Below are positions 43,340-51,070 of a stretch of DNA of 51,070 nucleotides, one piece after another (within the stretch, counting starts at the first letter, position 1; each line of letters begins with the position of its first letter). Both the position numbers and the translations under genes were made by a program. The stretch is taken from positions 1-51,070 of the forward strand of contig CAJWBJ010000016.1 of assembly GCA_913020495.1 (NCBI GenBank), read 5' to 3'. The DNA comes from an uncultured Oleiphilus sp. GTDB lineage: Bacteria; Pseudomonadota; Gammaproteobacteria; Pseudomonadales; Oleiphilaceae. Below the pieces are notes generated by a model that was not told the origin of the DNA, did not search any database, and saw nothing but the letters and a program-made list of their open reading frames with translations.

Positions 43340-45334
43340 ATGCCGTCTCGTCGTGAACTTGCTAATGCCATCCGTGCACTCAGTATGGATGCTGTGCAAA
43401 AAGCTAAATCTGGACACCCTGGCGCACCTATGGGTATGGCCGATATAGCCGAAGTCTTATGGAACGGTTACTTACAGCACAACCCTGCAAACCCTAATTG
43501 GGAAAATCGCGACCGATTTGTATTATCAAATGGTCATGGTTCGATGCTTATTTATTCACTTCTTCATTTGACAGGTTATGATCTTAGTATTGATGACCTT
43601 AAAAACTTCCGTCAACTTCACTCCAAAACACCTGGGCATCCAGAGCTTGGTTATGCGCCTGGTATTGAAACGACTACCGGTCCTTTGGGTCAAGGTATTG
43701 CCAATGCGATTGGTATGGCTTTAGCAGAAAAAACTTTAGCCGCTCAATTCAATCGTGACGGTCATAATATAGTAGATCATCGTACTTACGCCTTTACTGG
43801 TGATGGCTGCTTAATGGAAGGTATCTCTCATGAAGTGTGTTCTTTAGCGGGTACCCTTGGTCTTGGTAAACTTGTCGTTTTTTATGATGATAATGGTATT
43901 TCCATAGATGGAGAAGTTGAAGGCTGGTTTACAGACGATACACCAAAAAGGTTTGAGTCTTATGGCTGGCAGGTCATTCCAAATGTAAATGGGCATGATT
44001 CAGAAGCGTTAGTTAATGCAGTTGAAGCTGCGAAAGCAAATACGACGCAACCAACACTTATATGTTGTAAGACCGTGATTGGCTTTGGTTCACCTAATAA
44101 AGAAGGTAAAGAAGATTGTCATGGTGCACCTTTGGGTGATGAAGAGATCATTGCAACAAGAGAAAAACTAGGTTGGACGCACGGCCCATTTGAAGTCCCT
44201 TCTGAAATTTATCAGAACTGGAATGCAAAAGAAAAAGGCGCTCAGCTTGAGAGTCAGTGGAACTCTGACTTTAACGCTTACCAACAAGCTTACCCTGAAC
44301 TGGCATCCGAGTTAAAGCGTCGCTTAGCTGGTGATTTACCGACTGATTTTGCTGAACAAGCAGACAAATATATTGCTGAATGTCAAAGTGATGAAGCAAC
44401 GATAGCGAGCCGTAAAGCATCGCAAAATACATTAAATACTTTTGGCCCTTTGCTGCCTGAATTGCTTGGTGGTTCTGCTGATTTAGCTGCTTCCAACTTG
44501 ACACTTTGGAAAGGTTGCAAGGGAGTTTCTGCGGACGATGCAAGTGGTAACTATGTTTACTATGGTGTGCGTGAGTTTGGTATGGCTGCAATCATGAATG
44601 GTGTTGCACTACATGGCGGGTTTATTCCTTATGGCGCTACTTTTTTAATTTTTATGGAGTATGCACGTAACGCAGTACGTATGTCAGCGTTGATGAAGCA
44701 ACGTGCTATTTATGTGTTTACGCATGATTCAATTGGTTTAGGTGAAGACGGGCCGACCCATCAGCCTATTGAACAAATTGCTAGCTTACGTCTAACACCT
44801 AATATGGACGTATGGAGACCATGCGACACAGTTGAATCAGCGGTTGCATGGAAATTTTCACTAGAGCGTGATGATGGGCCATCATCTTTAATATTTTCAC
44901 GCCAAAATTTACCTCATCAAGACCGAAATGACGAGAAAGTTGCTAACATAGCAAAGGGTGGTTATATCCTGAAAGACTGTGAAGGCACACCAGATTTGAT
45001 TTTGATTGCTACCGGATCGGAAATTGGTTTAGCGCAAAAAGCTGCTGATAAATTATCTGAGAAAGGCCATAAGATTCGAATTGTCTCAATGCCTTCAACA
45101 GATGTATTCGATCGGCAAAGCGCTGAGTACCGACAGTCTGTTTTACCGCTTGAGGTAACAGCCCGAGTTGCAATAGAAGCTGCCATTGCTGACTATTGGT
45201 ATAAGTATGTTGGCATAGATGGTCGCATTGTGGGTATGAATACTTTTGGTGAATCTGCTCCTGCAAATCTACTATTTGAAGAGTTTGGCTTTACTGTTGA
45301 TAACGTTGTAAGTGTTTCTGAAGAGCTTTTATAA
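43340..45334 (+). CDS. tkt: Transketolase
   Basis: Thiamine diphosphate enzyme of the pentose phosphate pathway; it transfers two-carbon units among sugar phosphates. The 664 residues match E. coli TktA (663). Visible are the N-terminal [28 protein letters not shown], the ThDP-binding [12 protein letters not shown]..., the HGAPLGDEE segment, and [19 protein letters not shown] near the pyrimidine-binding domain. GGGAG lies about 6 nt upstream of ATG 43340. It opens the run tkt-epd-pgk-fba (gaps of 61, 69 and 100 bp), a common arrangement in gammaproteobacteria linking pentose phosphate and glycolytic steps and, through epd, pyridoxal phosphate synthesis. Confidence 0.97.
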   Translation: MPSRRELANAIRALSMDAVQKAKSGHPGAPMGMADIAEVLWNGYLQHNPANPNWENRDRFVLSNGHGSMLIYSLLHLTGYDLSIDDLKNFRQLHSKTPGHPELGYAPGIETTTGPLGQGIANAIGMALAEKTLAAQFNRDGHNIVDHRTYAFTGDGCLMEGISHEVCSLAGTLGLGKLVVFYDDNGISIDGEVEGWFTDDTPKRFESYGWQVIPNVNGHDSEALVNAVEAAKANTTQPTLICCKTVIGFGSPNKEGKEDCHGAPLGDEEIIATREKLGWTHGPFEVPSEIYQNWNAKEKGAQLESQWNSDFNAYQQAYPELASELKRRLAGDLPTDFAEQADKYIAECQSDEATIASRKASQNTLNTFGPLLPELLGGSADLAASNLTLWKGCKGVSADDASGNYVYYGVREFGMAAIMNGVALHGGFIPYGATFLIFMEYARNAVRMSALMKQRAIYVFTHDSIGLGEDGPTHQPIEQIASLRLTPNMDVWRPCDTVESAVAWKFSLERDDGPSSLIFSRQNLPHQDRNDEKVANIAKGGYILKDCEGTPDLILIATGSEIGLAQKAADKLSEKGHKIRIVSMPSTDVFDRQSAEYRQSVLPLEVTARVAIEAAIADYWYKYVGIDGRIVGMNTFGESAPANLLFEEFGFTVDNVVSVSEELL

Positions 45335-45395
45335 GCTTGATTAAAATATTTCTTACGCGATGTTTCAATATGCAATTTAGATTGAATTACACTCT

Positions 45396-46421
45396 ATGAC
45401 TTGTCGTATTGCCATTAATGGCTATGGCAGAATAGGGCAATCTATTTTGCGTGCTTTATATGAGTATCAGTTTCGAGAGCAACTTGAGATAGTTGCAATC
45501 AATGAACTCTCTGATATTGAAACTATTGCATATCTAACGCGTTATGATACGACACATGGTCGTTTTCCTTATCCAGTTAATATTAAAGATACCAGCAGAA
45601 ACAAGCTTCATATTTTAGATGATGAAATTTCAATTTTTAGATGTGAGTCTTTAGAGGAATTACCCTGGAGAAATGAAGATATTGATCTGGTGATGGAGTG
45701 TACAGGCGCTTATGGTGCGCGTATTGATGCAGAGAAGCATATTTTATCTGGCGCAAAGCAAGTTTTATTTTCTCAGCCAGCAGACTTAAATGTTGATAAA
45801 ACGATTGTTTATGGCGTTAATCATGAGATGTTAACTGCTCAAGATACTGTTGTCTCCAATGCCTCTTGTACCACTAATGCTATAACGCCAGTGATTAAGT
45901 CCCTGCATGAAGCTTTCAACATACAGCAAGGTACTTTAACAACCATACATTCTGCTATGAATGATCAGCCAACAATTGATGCTTATCATCATCAGGATCT
46001 GCGTCGGACACGCAGTGCGATGCAGAATATGGTGCCGGTGAATACCGCGTTGGCAAAAGGAGTTGAGCGTTTATTACCTGAGATGACAGGGCGATTATCA
46101 GCTGTTGCAATGCGGGTTCCGACTATTAATGTTTCTGCCATAGACTTAACTGTATATGTTGAAAAATCAGCAACAATTGAAAGTGTTAATCAAATATTAA
46201 AGGAAGCAGCCCAGTCAGATTTTCACGGCGTACTTGCATACACAGAAGAGCCTTTAGCTTCGAGTGATTTTAATCATGATGTCCATTCAGGCATTGTTGA
46301 TGGTAGTCAAACTTGTGTAAGTGGGCATAAATTAATAAAAGTACTGACGTGGTTTGATAATGAGTGGGCATTTGCAAACCGGATGTTAGACGTCGCAAAA
46401 TACTGGTATTCACTGCGATAA
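45396..46421 (+). CDS. epd: Erythrose-4-phosphate dehydrogenase
   Basis: NAD-dependent dehydrogenase of the GAPDH family that oxidises erythrose 4-phosphate, the first step of DXP-independent pyridoxal 5'-phosphate synthesis. The 341 residues match Epd (339 in E. coli). Visible are RIAINGYGRIGQSILRAL (NAD site), the catalytic cysteine in NASCTTN, HQDLRRTRSAMQNMVPV, the VPTINVSAIDLTVYV strand, and WFDNEWAFANRMLD. The DLRRTR segment and the position next to tkt/pgk favour Epd over glycolytic GAPDH, though dual activity is possible. No strong Shine-Dalgarno is visible upstream of ATG 45396. Confidence 0.92.
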   Translation: MTCRIAINGYGRIGQSILRALYEYQFREQLEIVAINELSDIETIAYLTRYDTTHGRFPYPVNIKDTSRNKLHILDDEISIFRCESLEELPWRNEDIDLVMECTGAYGARIDAEKHILSGAKQVLFSQPADLNVDKTIVYGVNHEMLTAQDTVVSNASCTTNAITPVIKSLHEAFNIQQGTLTTIHSAMNDQPTIDAYHHQDLRRTRSAMQNMVPVNTALAKGVERLLPEMTGRLSAVAMRVPTINVSAIDLTVYVEKSATIESVNQILKEAAQSDFHGVLAYTEEPLASSDFNHDVHSGIVDGSQTCVSGHKLIKVLTWFDNEWAFANRMLDVAKYWYSLR

Positions 46422-46490
46422 GTATTAGTTTTTTTAAACTGAATTTTAAAGTGTTTTTTTACAAATTATTTGTGAGTATAAGGAATCTTA

Positions 46491-47657
46491 ATGAGCATAG
46501 TAAAAATGACTGACTTGGATCTACGAGGGAAGCGAGTGCTGATTCGAGAAGATTTAAATGTACCCATTAATAATGGCCAAGTGACAAGCGATGCACGAAT
46601 AAGGGCTTCTCTGCCGACTATTCAGCATGCGGTTAAAGCAGGTGCAAAAGTCATGATCATGTCTCATCTTGGTCGTCCAACTGAAGGTGAGTTTGCTGAA
46701 GAGTTCTCGCTTCGACCCGTCGCAACACATCTTTCAGGATTGTTGGGTCAGCCTGTTGAAGTCTTGGCTGAATGGAAAAGTGGTGTTGATTTAAATGATG
46801 GCGATGTCGTCATGTTTGAAAATGTTCGCTTTAATGTAGGCGAGAAAAAAGATGATGCGTCATTGTCGAAAGCCTATGCAGAGTTGTGTGATATCTATGT
46901 TATGGACGCTTTTGGTACAGCGCATAGAGCCCAAGCCTCTACTCATGGCGTTGGAAAGTTTGCTCCGATTGCATGTGCTGGCCCTTTGTTGACAGCTGAG
47001 CTTGAGGCCTTGGCAAGTGCGCTTGAAAACCCTAAGCGGCCTTTAGTAGCGATTGTGGGTGGTTCAAAAGTCTCTACTAAGTTAACGGTTCTTGAGTCAT
47101 TATCCAAAATAGCCGATCAGCTTATAGTTGGTGGCGGTATTGCAAATACATTTCTAGCTGCAGACGGCCACTGCGTTGGGAAATCACTTTACGAAAAAGA
47201 CTTAGTAGATAATGCAAAGAAACTTTCATCTGAAACGAATATTCCAATTCCTGTTGATGTTGTGACAGGGAAAGAGTTTTCAGGAAGTGCTGTCGCAAGT
47301 TTAAAACAAGTTGCTGACACAGAAGACGATGATATGATTTTTGATATTGGTCCGGAAACCGCCAAACAGTTTGCAGGAATTTTGAAAGATGCTGGTACTA
47401 TTATTTGGAATGGTCCTGTTGGCGTCTTTGAGTTTGACCAGTTTGGTGAAGGAACGAAAGCATTAGCTCAAGCGATTGCAGATAGTGATGCCTTCTCAAT
47501 TGCTGGTGGTGGCGATACTTTAGCTGCTGTTGATAAATATGATATAGCCGATAAAATTTCATACATATCAACAGGGGGAGGCGCTTTCCTTGAGTTTGTT
47601 GAGGGTAAGACTTTACCTGCAGTAGCAATGCTCACAGATCGTTCGGCTAGTGTGTAG
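46491..47657 (+). CDS. pgk: Phosphoglycerate kinase
   Basis: Glycolytic kinase making ATP from 1,3-bisphosphoglycerate and ADP. The 388 residues match the bacterial length (387 in E. coli). Visible are the substrate-binding [36 protein letters not shown], the [13 protein letters not shown] segment, GGSKVSTKL, and the ATP-site [11 protein letters not shown] with the C-terminal [15 protein letters not shown] precedes ATG 46491. It is third in the tkt-epd-pgk-fba run. Confidence 0.97.
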   Translation: MSIVKMTDLDLRGKRVLIREDLNVPINNGQVTSDARIRASLPTIQHAVKAGAKVMIMSHLGRPTEGEFAEEFSLRPVATHLSGLLGQPVEVLAEWKSGVDLNDGDVVMFENVRFNVGEKKDDASLSKAYAELCDIYVMDAFGTAHRAQASTHGVGKFAPIACAGPLLTAELEALASALENPKRPLVAIVGGSKVSTKLTVLESLSKIADQLIVGGGIANTFLAADGHCVGKSLYEKDLVDNAKKLSSETNIPIPVDVVTGKEFSGSAVASLKQVADTEDDDMIFDIGPETAKQFAGILKDAGTIIWNGPVGVFEFDQFGEGTKALAQAIADSDAFSIAGGGDTLAAVDKYDIADKISYISTGGGAFLEFVEGKTLPAVAMLTDRSASV

Positions 47658-47663
47658 TTATAG

Positions 47664-47735
47664 ATTTATAGTATTAGTTTACAGATTAGATAACAGTTTT
47701 TAGATCATACATTTATAGAATATACGTTTACAGAT
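47664..47735 (+). repeat. Imperfect direct repeat between pgk and fba
   Basis: Two copies of an ATTTATAG...GTTTACAGAT unit, at 47664-47686 (23 nt) and 47711-47735 (25 nt, with a 2-nt insertion), period 47 nt, fill most of the 100-bp gap. They could be a small duplication or a regulator or RNA-processing site within the operon. Confidence 0.35.
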
Positions 47736-47757
47736 GCTTTGAGGCAGGAGAAAAATC

Positions 47758-48822
47758 ATGGCACTTATTACAATGAGACAAATATTGGATCACGCGGCTG
47801 AATTTGGCTACGGGGTTCCTGCATTTAATGTGAATAATTTAGAGCAAATGCGCGCGATCATGGAAGCCGCAGATCAAACCAATAGCCCGGTAATAGTTCA
47901 AGCTTCTGCCGGTGCGAGAAAGTATGCAGGGGCTCCCTTCTTACGACATTTGATCTTGGCCGCTATTGAAGAGTTTCCGCACATTCCGGTTTGTATGCAT
48001 CAGGACCATGGGACATCTCCCACTGTTTGTCAGCGGTCAATTCAGTTAGGTTTCTCCTCTGTCATGATGGATGGTTCTTTACGTGAGGATGGAAAGACAC
48101 CTTCTGATTACGAATATAATGTTGACGTAACCCGTCGCACTGTTGAAATGTCACACGCTTGTGGTGTTTCTGTTGAGGGGGAGTTAGGTTGTCTTGGTTC
48201 TCTTGAAACTGGTCAAGCAGGCGAAGAAGATGGAGTAGGAGCAGAGGGCATATTATCTGAAGACCAGATGCTTACAAATCCTGAAGAGGCCGCTGACTTT
48301 GTGAAAAAGACTGGAGTTGATGCCTTGGCAATTGCGTGTGGCACAAGTCATGGCGCTTATAAGTTTACTCGTCCACCAACAGGTGACATTCTGGCTATTG
48401 ACAGGATCAAAGCGATCCATAAACGTATTCCTGATACGCACCTTGTTATGCATGGTTCATCTTCAGTCCCTCAGGATTGGTTAGCGATTATTAATGAATA
48501 TGGGGGCGAGATTCCAGAAACTTATGGTGTGCCTGTTGAGCAGATCTGTGAGGGTATTAAATACGGTGTTCGAAAAGTAAATATAGATACTGACTTAAGG
48601 TTGGCTTCCACGGGAGCGGTTCGACGTTTTATGGCGAATAACCCTTCTGAGTTTGACCCTAGAAAATACTTGAGTGAGACAGTGAAGGCTATGAAAGAAA
48701 TTGTTGTTGCCCGATATGATGCTTTTGGCACTTCAGGCAATGCAGATAAAATCAAAGCGATCAGTTTAGATAAAATGTTTGATCTTTATCAATCAGGCAG
48801 TCTTGACCCAAAGATTTCCTAA
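47758..48822 (+). CDS. fba: Fructose-bisphosphate aldolase, class II
   Basis: Zinc-dependent aldolase splitting fructose 1,6-bisphosphate in glycolysis. The 354 residues fit the class II Calvin-type subfamily. Visible are [21 protein letters not shown] at the start, the zinc-site [23 protein letters not shown], the [18 protein letters not shown] block, [13 protein letters not shown], and [19 protein letters not shown] lies 8 nt before ATG 47758. It is the last gene of the tkt-epd-pgk-fba run; a clear intrinsic terminator lies 75 bp downstream. Confidence 0.97.
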   Translation: MALITMRQILDHAAEFGYGVPAFNVNNLEQMRAIMEAADQTNSPVIVQASAGARKYAGAPFLRHLILAAIEEFPHIPVCMHQDHGTSPTVCQRSIQLGFSSVMMDGSLREDGKTPSDYEYNVDVTRRTVEMSHACGVSVEGELGCLGSLETGQAGEEDGVGAEGILSEDQMLTNPEEAADFVKKTGVDALAIACGTSHGAYKFTRPPTGDILAIDRIKAIHKRIPDTHLVMHGSSSVPQDWLAIINEYGGEIPETYGVPVEQICEGIKYGVRKVNIDTDLRLASTGAVRRFMANNPSEFDPRKYLSETVKAMKEIVVARYDAFGTSGNADKIKAISLDKMFDLYQSGSLDPKIS

Positions 48823-48896
48823 AGACTCACTTAGCCTTTAAGTGTTCTTGAGTTGCTCAAGTGCATTGGGTTGGTATCTACTTCTGAATTTATGTG

Positions 48897-48919
48897 AGGC
48901 TATTTATTAGCCTTTTTTT
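48897..48919 (+). terminator. Intrinsic terminator of the tkt-epd-pgk-fba run
   Basis: AGGCTA (48897-48902) and TAGCCT (48908-48913) form a 6-bp stem with a 5-nt loop, and the stem runs straight into seven T (48913-48919). Two smaller hairpins lie just after the fba stop. Confidence 0.75.
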
Positions 48920-49101
48920 ATGCACCTAATATGTTTTCTTTATTCAAAATGCCTCAAATGTAACGAATCGTAAATGCAAGCTGTTACCTATCGCACACTA
49001 TTGCGAATCGACCATAGTTTGAGCGACCTTTCTTGTGGTAGTCTTTAAACATATAACCCTTTCATTCTATTAGTCTTTCAATATACTGACACGGAGTTCA
49101 A

Positions 49102-51027
49102 ATGCTGTTTCAGAAAATGCGTTCAGTGCTTTTTCTTTCACTAATTGGTTTTAGCTTATCTGCCTGCGATACTTTCAAATCCGGTACTAGCGAGGCAGCA
49201 TTTTCTGACCCTAATGTTGATACAACTTCACCTATTGTTGGGCACACTTATCCTGTTGCAGAATCTATAGGCGTAGAAGTCGATTCCGTTATACGTATTA
49301 CTTTTACAGAACTAATGGATGTACGTACACTTGGAGGCGGAACCCATGAAGGAAAAGTATTTCCTGTTGGTGTTCAGCTTTATTCAGGTGTGGGTGGTAG
49401 TCAAGACGATTTTTCAGTTAAGGATAAGCGTGCTCAGGAAATTGAGTATTCTGTTATTCCGGGTGTAGGTGAAGATCTTGTAACCGGAGACCCTATAGAC
49501 ATAGAAGTCAGCAGAATTATACTTCGCCCTCAGAGTGGACGGTTTGCACTCAATTCAGAATATACAGTACTTGTGTCTGAAGATGTAACTGATTTGGCAG
49601 ATGACCCTGAGACAGAGGATGAAAATGAGGCAAATAGTCTTGATAACGTATCCAAAGTTGGTTTTATAACGGAAGAGGGAGAGTGGAAAGAGGCCGCCTC
49701 TATTCCATTTGTCAAACAAGGGGAAAGCGTTGAAGACGACCCTGTAACAGTTGAAGCGAGTCAGTTTGAGCCTAGTCTTGCTTCTAATGCTATTGGAGAT
49801 GTACTAGTGGTTTGGCTACAAGGCAATAGCGCGGGCTCTAATGAATCTGTAGGCGTTTGGGCTAGTCGATATTTACCTAATGAAGAAAAATGGTGGATGA
49901 GTGATGCTTCTGCAAGTGGAAATACGAATGTGCAGAGAATTGACAATACAGAACTGACAACAAATGCACTGGGTGCGAAAATAACCTTAAATAATAAGGG
50001 GAAAGCAGCTGCTGTATGGTATCAGGCGCCAGAGAGTAGTGATGTTGAGTCAATTTGGCTAAGTATGTTTGATGGTTCTGTGTGGAAAGTGGCTGAAATG
50101 ATCAGTGACAATCAGGTTGGAGGGGGTGCAAGCTCTCCAGAGATTGGAATTGATGAAAATGGTAATATCTTTGCTGTCTGGCTTGAGTTTGATGGTGGTG
50201 TCCAAAGAATAAAAGCAAACTATTATGATGCGTCAGCTAGTCTTTGGTTGCCTAACGCTCTTACTCTAAATGCAGGGTTGTCGGGTGATGCAAAGCAACC
50301 AAGTTTGAGCGTGACCAAAGACGGCCTTGCTATGGTGGTGTGGGCACAAGAAATCTCAGATGATTTTCATATTTATGGCAGTCGATATTTAAATAATATA
50401 AGCCCTGGGTGGGGAGCTCCCAAGAAAATTGACTCAATAACCTTGGGGAGCGGGAGCGCTAGTAAGCCAAAAATAGCTATCGATAATAACAATGATGCGT
50501 TTGCTATCTGGCAGCATTATGATGGTCAGCGTGAAAATATTTGGTTTAATCGATTCTCTGGTGGGGTTTGGGGTAATGCGAGTCAAATGGAGACTGATAA
50601 TAGATCAGCCGCAGTAGAGCCTTATATTGTGATTGGTTCTGAAAATCAGGCTTTTGCCACCTGGGTTCAAACAGGGGGTTCAGAAGATAGTTTGAATGTG
50701 AAGTCTTTCACATTAGAAAATGGCTGGGATATGGTCGCTGATCAAATTAGGATAGCAAGTGAAATACATAAACCATCCATAAGCTTTGATCGAGAAGGGA
50801 ATGCTATTGCTGTTTGGGTGGAGGGTTTTCCGTTAGGGCATATTTCTGCCAACCGTTATTCTAAATTGTCGTCTAACTGGGGTGGGGCTTACAGTCTAGA
50901 AGATACTAACAATAAAGGAGGTGCAGTGACTTTAGCGCCTCTATTGGAAGATGGTCGGGTTTTAAGTGTCTGGTCGCATTTCAATGGTGAAAATTTTAGC
51001 TTGGTGAGTGCCTTATTTAGCGACTAA
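49102..51027 (+). CDS. Lipoprotein with Ig-like domain and beta-propeller-like repeats
   Basis: 641-residue lipoprotein: signal sequence with lipobox LSAC (lipid-modified Cys22). The +2 residue is aspartate, which in E. coli retains lipoproteins in the inner membrane. After a linker comes a Big_5-like (SbsA-type) Ig domain (about 40-190: SPIVGHTYPVAESIGVEVD, ITFTELMDVRTL, LNSEYTVLVSEDVTDLA). From about 215 to the end there are eight or so repeats of about 50 residues of the form GNxxAVW..., e.g. IDENGNIFAVWLE, IDNNNDAFAIWQHYDG, FDREGNAIAVWVEG, probably a beta-propeller. ACGGAG lies about 6 nt before ATG 49102. Function unknown; a surface or periplasmic binding scaffold is likely. Confidence 0.8.
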   Translation: MLFQKMRSVLFLSLIGFSLSACDTFKSGTSEAAFSDPNVDTTSPIVGHTYPVAESIGVEVDSVIRITFTELMDVRTLGGGTHEGKVFPVGVQLYSGVGGSQDDFSVKDKRAQEIEYSVIPGVGEDLVTGDPIDIEVSRIILRPQSGRFALNSEYTVLVSEDVTDLADDPETEDENEANSLDNVSKVGFITEEGEWKEAASIPFVKQGESVEDDPVTVEASQFEPSLASNAIGDVLVVWLQGNSAGSNESVGVWASRYLPNEEKWWMSDASASGNTNVQRIDNTELTTNALGAKITLNNKGKAAAVWYQAPESSDVESIWLSMFDGSVWKVAEMISDNQVGGGASSPEIGIDENGNIFAVWLEFDGGVQRIKANYYDASASLWLPNALTLNAGLSGDAKQPSLSVTKDGLAMVVWAQEISDDFHIYGSRYLNNISPGWGAPKKIDSITLGSGSASKPKIAIDNNNDAFAIWQHYDGQRENIWFNRFSGGVWGNASQMETDNRSAAVEPYIVIGSENQAFATWVQTGGSEDSLNVKSFTLENGWDMVADQIRIASEIHKPSISFDREGNAIAVWVEGFPLGHISANRYSKLSSNWGGAYSLEDTNNKGGAVTLAPLLEDGRVLSVWSHFNGENFSLVSALFSD

Positions 51028-51054
51028 CTAATACCAGTTTTGATATTAGTTAGT
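51023..51054 (+). terminator. Perfect 11-bp hairpin at the end of the lipoprotein gene
   Basis: ACTAACTAATA (51023-51033) and TATTAGTTAGT (51044-51054) are perfect reverse complements around a 10-nt loop, overlapping the stop codon and followed by TTC. AT-rich with a short T tract, so a weak terminator or a 3' stabilising structure. Confidence 0.5.
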
Positions 51055-51070
51055 TTCTTACACTCTTTGT

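Noticed and set aside
43239..43448. 69-codon plus-strand frame before and inside tkt
   Set aside because: Overlaps the confident tkt start in another frame and has no family resemblance.

Overview
The window is about 51 kb of AT-rich chromosomal DNA from a free-living, probably marine, gammaproteobacterium. The evidence is the housekeeping set: talB, dusA, sthA, polB (DNA polymerase II), ptsP, rlmF and the run tkt-epd-pgk-fba. There is also a high load of two-component, c-di-GMP and chemotaxis genes, a TonB-dependent receptor and lipoproteins. An Oceanospirillales-like lineage is a guess from gene content. I see no rRNA, tRNA, CRISPR array, transposase, integrase or phage gene, so this looks like core chromosome with accessory signalling genes rather than an island.

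Layout. 1-1384: the 5' part of talB (cut by the window edge) and dusA, both on the minus strand. 1664-12235: a sensory cluster made of an orphan periplasmic solute-binding protein, a YfiR-domain histidine kinase, a divergent HD-GYP response regulator, a TonB-dependent receptor, a Cache-type chemoreceptor and a second orphan solute-binding protein. 12443-14703: an HDOD protein overlapping sthA by 4 nt. 14867-16773: a glutathione transferase-like gene divergent from a LysR regulator. 16910-20376: a secreted histidine phosphatase followed 8 nt later by a PAS-PAS-GGDEF-EAL protein. 20432-24629 (minus): a third orphan solute-binding protein, then polB with an acyltransferase-like gene 6 nt upstream of it. 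25051-32684: a degenerate HD-GYP protein, pip, a small unrecognised protein, and a receiver-GAF protein followed by a hybrid kinase. 32737-36398: a YjdF-type membrane protein without a canonical start codon, a nucleoside deaminase and ptsP. 36382-42195: membrane proteins (an unrecognised helical one, MAPEG, MscS-like, YedI-type), a fourth orphan binding protein and a secreted HNH-like protein. 42274-48822: rlmF and the central carbon run tkt-epd-pgk-fba, closed by a clear intrinsic terminator. 49102-51027: a large repeat-containing lipoprotein.

How the genes may work together. The strongest accessory theme is c-di-GMP and chemotaxis signalling. It includes an HD-GYP phosphodiesterase under a likely cognate YfiR-kinase, a GGDEF-EAL protein with all key residues, a degenerate HD-GYP protein, an HDOD protein, a chemoreceptor and a hybrid phosphorelay kinase. 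Four solute-binding proteins lie in the window without any ABC permease or ATPase gene, so they may be sensory rather than transport partners (inference). The best candidate for something new is the divergent YfiR-kinase / HD-GYP / TonB-receptor / chemoreceptor cluster. Smaller oddities include the YjdF-type gene with no AUG/GUG/UUG start, an HNH-like secreted protein whose expected DH motif reads DQ, an acyltransferase-like protein lacking the HX4D aspartate, and a perfect 13-bp hairpin abutting the pip ribosome binding site.
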